From Amorphochlora amoebiformis (Eukaryota > Cercozoa > Chlorarachniophyceae), in the NCBI GenBank assembly GCA_054601695.1, contig BAAHQB010000034.1:434001-498000 (forward strand): a DNA stretch of 64,000 bases, given 5' to 3'. Every line of letters starts with the position of its first letter. Within the stretch, counting starts at the first letter, position 1. The position numbers were made by a program, and so were the translations under genes. The notes beneath the pieces were generated by a model. That model saw only the letters and a program-made list of their open reading frames with translations. It had not been told where the DNA came from and did not search any database. Shown one piece after another: positions 58,860 through 64,000 of the stretch.

Positions 58860-60698
58860 TACATACAGAACACACAAATAAAAACGATTGCATACGATAC
58901 CGGCATCATGGGTCAAGTCCAGAGTGTCGACATTCTAACCAAAGCAAAATATTAGTCTTTCTGTAGTGCAAGATTAGAAGATTTAGATGGAACATGTTAC
59001 AAATTCTCGTAATATTTTCAACATATTGCATTCTACTCTAATATACATGTTAGGATGTAATATATATATATAACCATTGTAACATGTAATATGTTATATA
59101 TCTTGTTCTAGTGTGAAAAGGATTTGGCATCTCAACTTGATATATTCTTAAAAAAAGAACTCAGTCTCAATACCCAAATGGTTTCAATATCGAATTTAAG
59201 ATTTTAATTCTTTATATTACTTATATGTAACATGTATAACATGCAAATGAATATATATTTTTCAATTTATTAAGAACATATATATCCAATACATTATATG
59301 TGTAAATTTAGCCACGAGCAATGAGAACATTATTTCCAGCTAAAATGTCAGGATATCCCCGCATCCCTTTATTCTAATGCAGAACATATCCCTTCATAAA
59401 TGAATCCCTACCCTGTAATAAATTACCACAGAATTCCGCGCTCCTAGACACTGCACGACCACCTGATTTACATATAATTACTTAAGCATGTCACTCAGAA
59501 ATGAGAATTACCTAGTTCCCCTCAACCAAAGTGAAGGATACAAACTATGACTTCTCGAACCAAAACTCAAAGATTGAGCCCTATCTATGTCTTTTGAAGC
59601 CGTCCCTCATAATTTATCCATAAAGAACTGTTCTCAAATACATTAATACTCCACACCCCCGAATTCGGCGACTAAATCTCAAACCCACCCCCACAGGTTT
59701 CAAAATCTGCTGATATAAACCCGCACGACAGTATATGTCATTCGCGTCGTTCACTCCAACTTTTCCTAGACTCAAAAAAATCAATACTGCTGCCAACACG
59801 TACCCAAATCCCCAGGAAGAGGGCGGGAGCCACCATGTGGAATACCAACCCAGAGACGAGAAATTATTTCAATTCTACCGAAAAACTATTTAGGGGTTTC
59901 TAAAGTTTCTATCCCGTAACGGCTAGTTTTTGGCGCGTGCAAGTTCGGGAAATCAATCATGCCGAAAAGTTTATATAATCATTTTCATTAGAGGTTCCAT
60001 CACACCTTTGAGGGCCGACTTTTAAATCTTTTGGGTTTATTGAGTAGGCCATCAGAGGTCTCGCCGACAGAACTCGGAAAGAAGAATGCCCGCACGTCAC
60101 AAGCCACATGTCCAGCCGTTTCCACACCGTGGCACAACACAATGCACTAGCATCATCACCCCATCGTTGATGCAGCAATGCGTACATCCGTTTCTTCGCG
60201 CAGAAATGGGTATGACACCCGGTATGTTCCAGATGCTAGCAGCACAATGTCACGCCAACAGCGCAATCTAGGATGGTAGAGCATATTTCTATGAAGGTTG
60301 ACTTTATGAGCTCGTGTAGAGGGGTTGAGATGGGAGGGAAGAGGAAGGAAAAGGGTGGGGAGGGGGCGAGGGGGGAGAAGGGAGGATGTTAAGAGGCCAT
60401 TAGATCATTTTCGATTTTTTGGGAGGTGTTATGGTGATTTGCGCGCTATTGATCATGTTCCAGAAGCGTGGTTTATTTTTGGTTATTTTGTGTGAGTGTT
60501 GTATTCGTGTGGATTGTTCCTCTTTCTCGGTCAGAAGGATATCAGATATAATAAATGATTTTACACGCAAGAATGCATAACTTATTCTGCTATATATTTA
60601 CAATATATACATATATATTATAAATATATATATATATATAAATATATAATATATATACATATATATATATATATGTATATATACATAAATATGTGTAA

Positions 60699-60750
<52 letters not shown>

Positions 60751-61220
60751 GTCTGTTTACATAAGTGGATACGTACATACACATTTACAAAACTTGAATA
60801 TAATCATTTCTCTCCTTTTTCTCCCCCATTTATTCCTTTCTTCTCTCCTCTCCTCTATCTTCTCTTCTCATCTCTTCTCCTCTATTCTCCTCTTTTTCGC
60901 ACAGATCTTTTCGCCTCCACTGCTCCTCTTAGTGGTACTATCACCAACCATAATACGTGATTGAGAGCAAAACCATGAAAGCAGAGAAATAGAAAGAGAG
61001 TAGAGAGAAAGACGGAAAGATTGGGACACAGTGATCTTGTGAGCAGGCCGTAAAGAGCTAAAAATTTATCAGCCTGACTCTTGTTTATCTTTTATTTTCA
61101 CCAATGTTGACACAACTGATATATCCGAATTCTCTGTCTTGTAACTTCATTGGATTTTCCGTCCCCTTCTCCCGATATGATCATATGTAGATATCTAGAT
61201 TTGATTCTTACCATTGGTAG
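58860..61220. other. Long unique region with few repeats
   Basis: This is the largest stretch of ordinary sequence in the window, broken only by TA repeats at about 60600-60750. An uninterrupted + frame at 60086-60271 (MPARHKPHVQPFPHRGTTQC start) might be real, but it has no homolog that I know. 60310-60375 is G-rich. 60810-60905 is a strong pyrimidine tract ending GCACAG, a convincing 3' splice site or spliced-leader acceptor. The following 55 bases read as a hydrophobic segment (FSPPLLLLVVLSPTII) up to a GTGATT donor, possibly the first coding exon of the NHL gene. Confidence 0.4.

Positions 61221-64000
<2,780 letters not shown>

Overview
This window is nuclear DNA of a eukaryote, most likely a single-celled one. 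It holds no bacterial-type operons or Shine-Dalgarno-led genes. Most of it is AT microsatellite, chiefly (TA)n with some (CA)n, (TG)n, (GA)n and one long (GC)n array. Small GC-richer islands sit in this background, and they are exons of 27 to about 430 bases with GT-AG borders. Many introns open GTATAT and close TATAG, so the splice sites run straight into TA arrays. TTAGGG/CCCTAA-like arrays are interspersed and suggest a TTAGGG-type telomere. I cannot place the species. An alveolate or another protist is possible, but that is inference.

I rebuilt the genes by hand, joining islands only where splice sites and reading phase agreed. From left to right: 1-7544 is microsatellite plus a telomere-like block and a pyrimidine-rich upstream region. 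7545-16462 (+) is a complete 13-exon mitochondrial carrier gene of 297 codons, whose three signature motifs lie exactly 92 residues apart. 20246-22404 (+) is the tail of a tentative small gene. 22763-27532 (-) is an 8-exon gene of 589 codons with a VP39-type cap 2'-O-methyltransferase domain, a methyltransferase type best known from large DNA viruses. 29480-34987 (+) is a 10-exon gene of 257 codons with a likely signal peptide; a tentative antisense gene lies inside one of its introns. 35303-41862 (+) and 42158-45602 (+) are two neighbouring membrane-protein genes of unknown function whose membrane parts look alike. 46162-56602 (-) is a tubulin-tyrosine-ligase-like gene of at least 15 exons. 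56780-58490 (-) holds tentative exons. 61221 to beyond the right edge (+) is an NHL-repeat beta-propeller gene.

The genes have unrelated roles (organelle transport, mRNA capping, tubulin modification, propeller scaffold) and show no shared pathway. The most unusual signal is in the introns. Several exons are accompanied by decayed partial copies of their own edges, some direct and some inverted, placed next to TA arrays. Two inverted copies in the carrier gene could fold the real 3' splice site into a hairpin. Other signals are a 217-bp (GC)n tract inside a carrier intron, a carrier exon with no AG at its acceptor, and telomere-like arrays that meet in opposite orientation.
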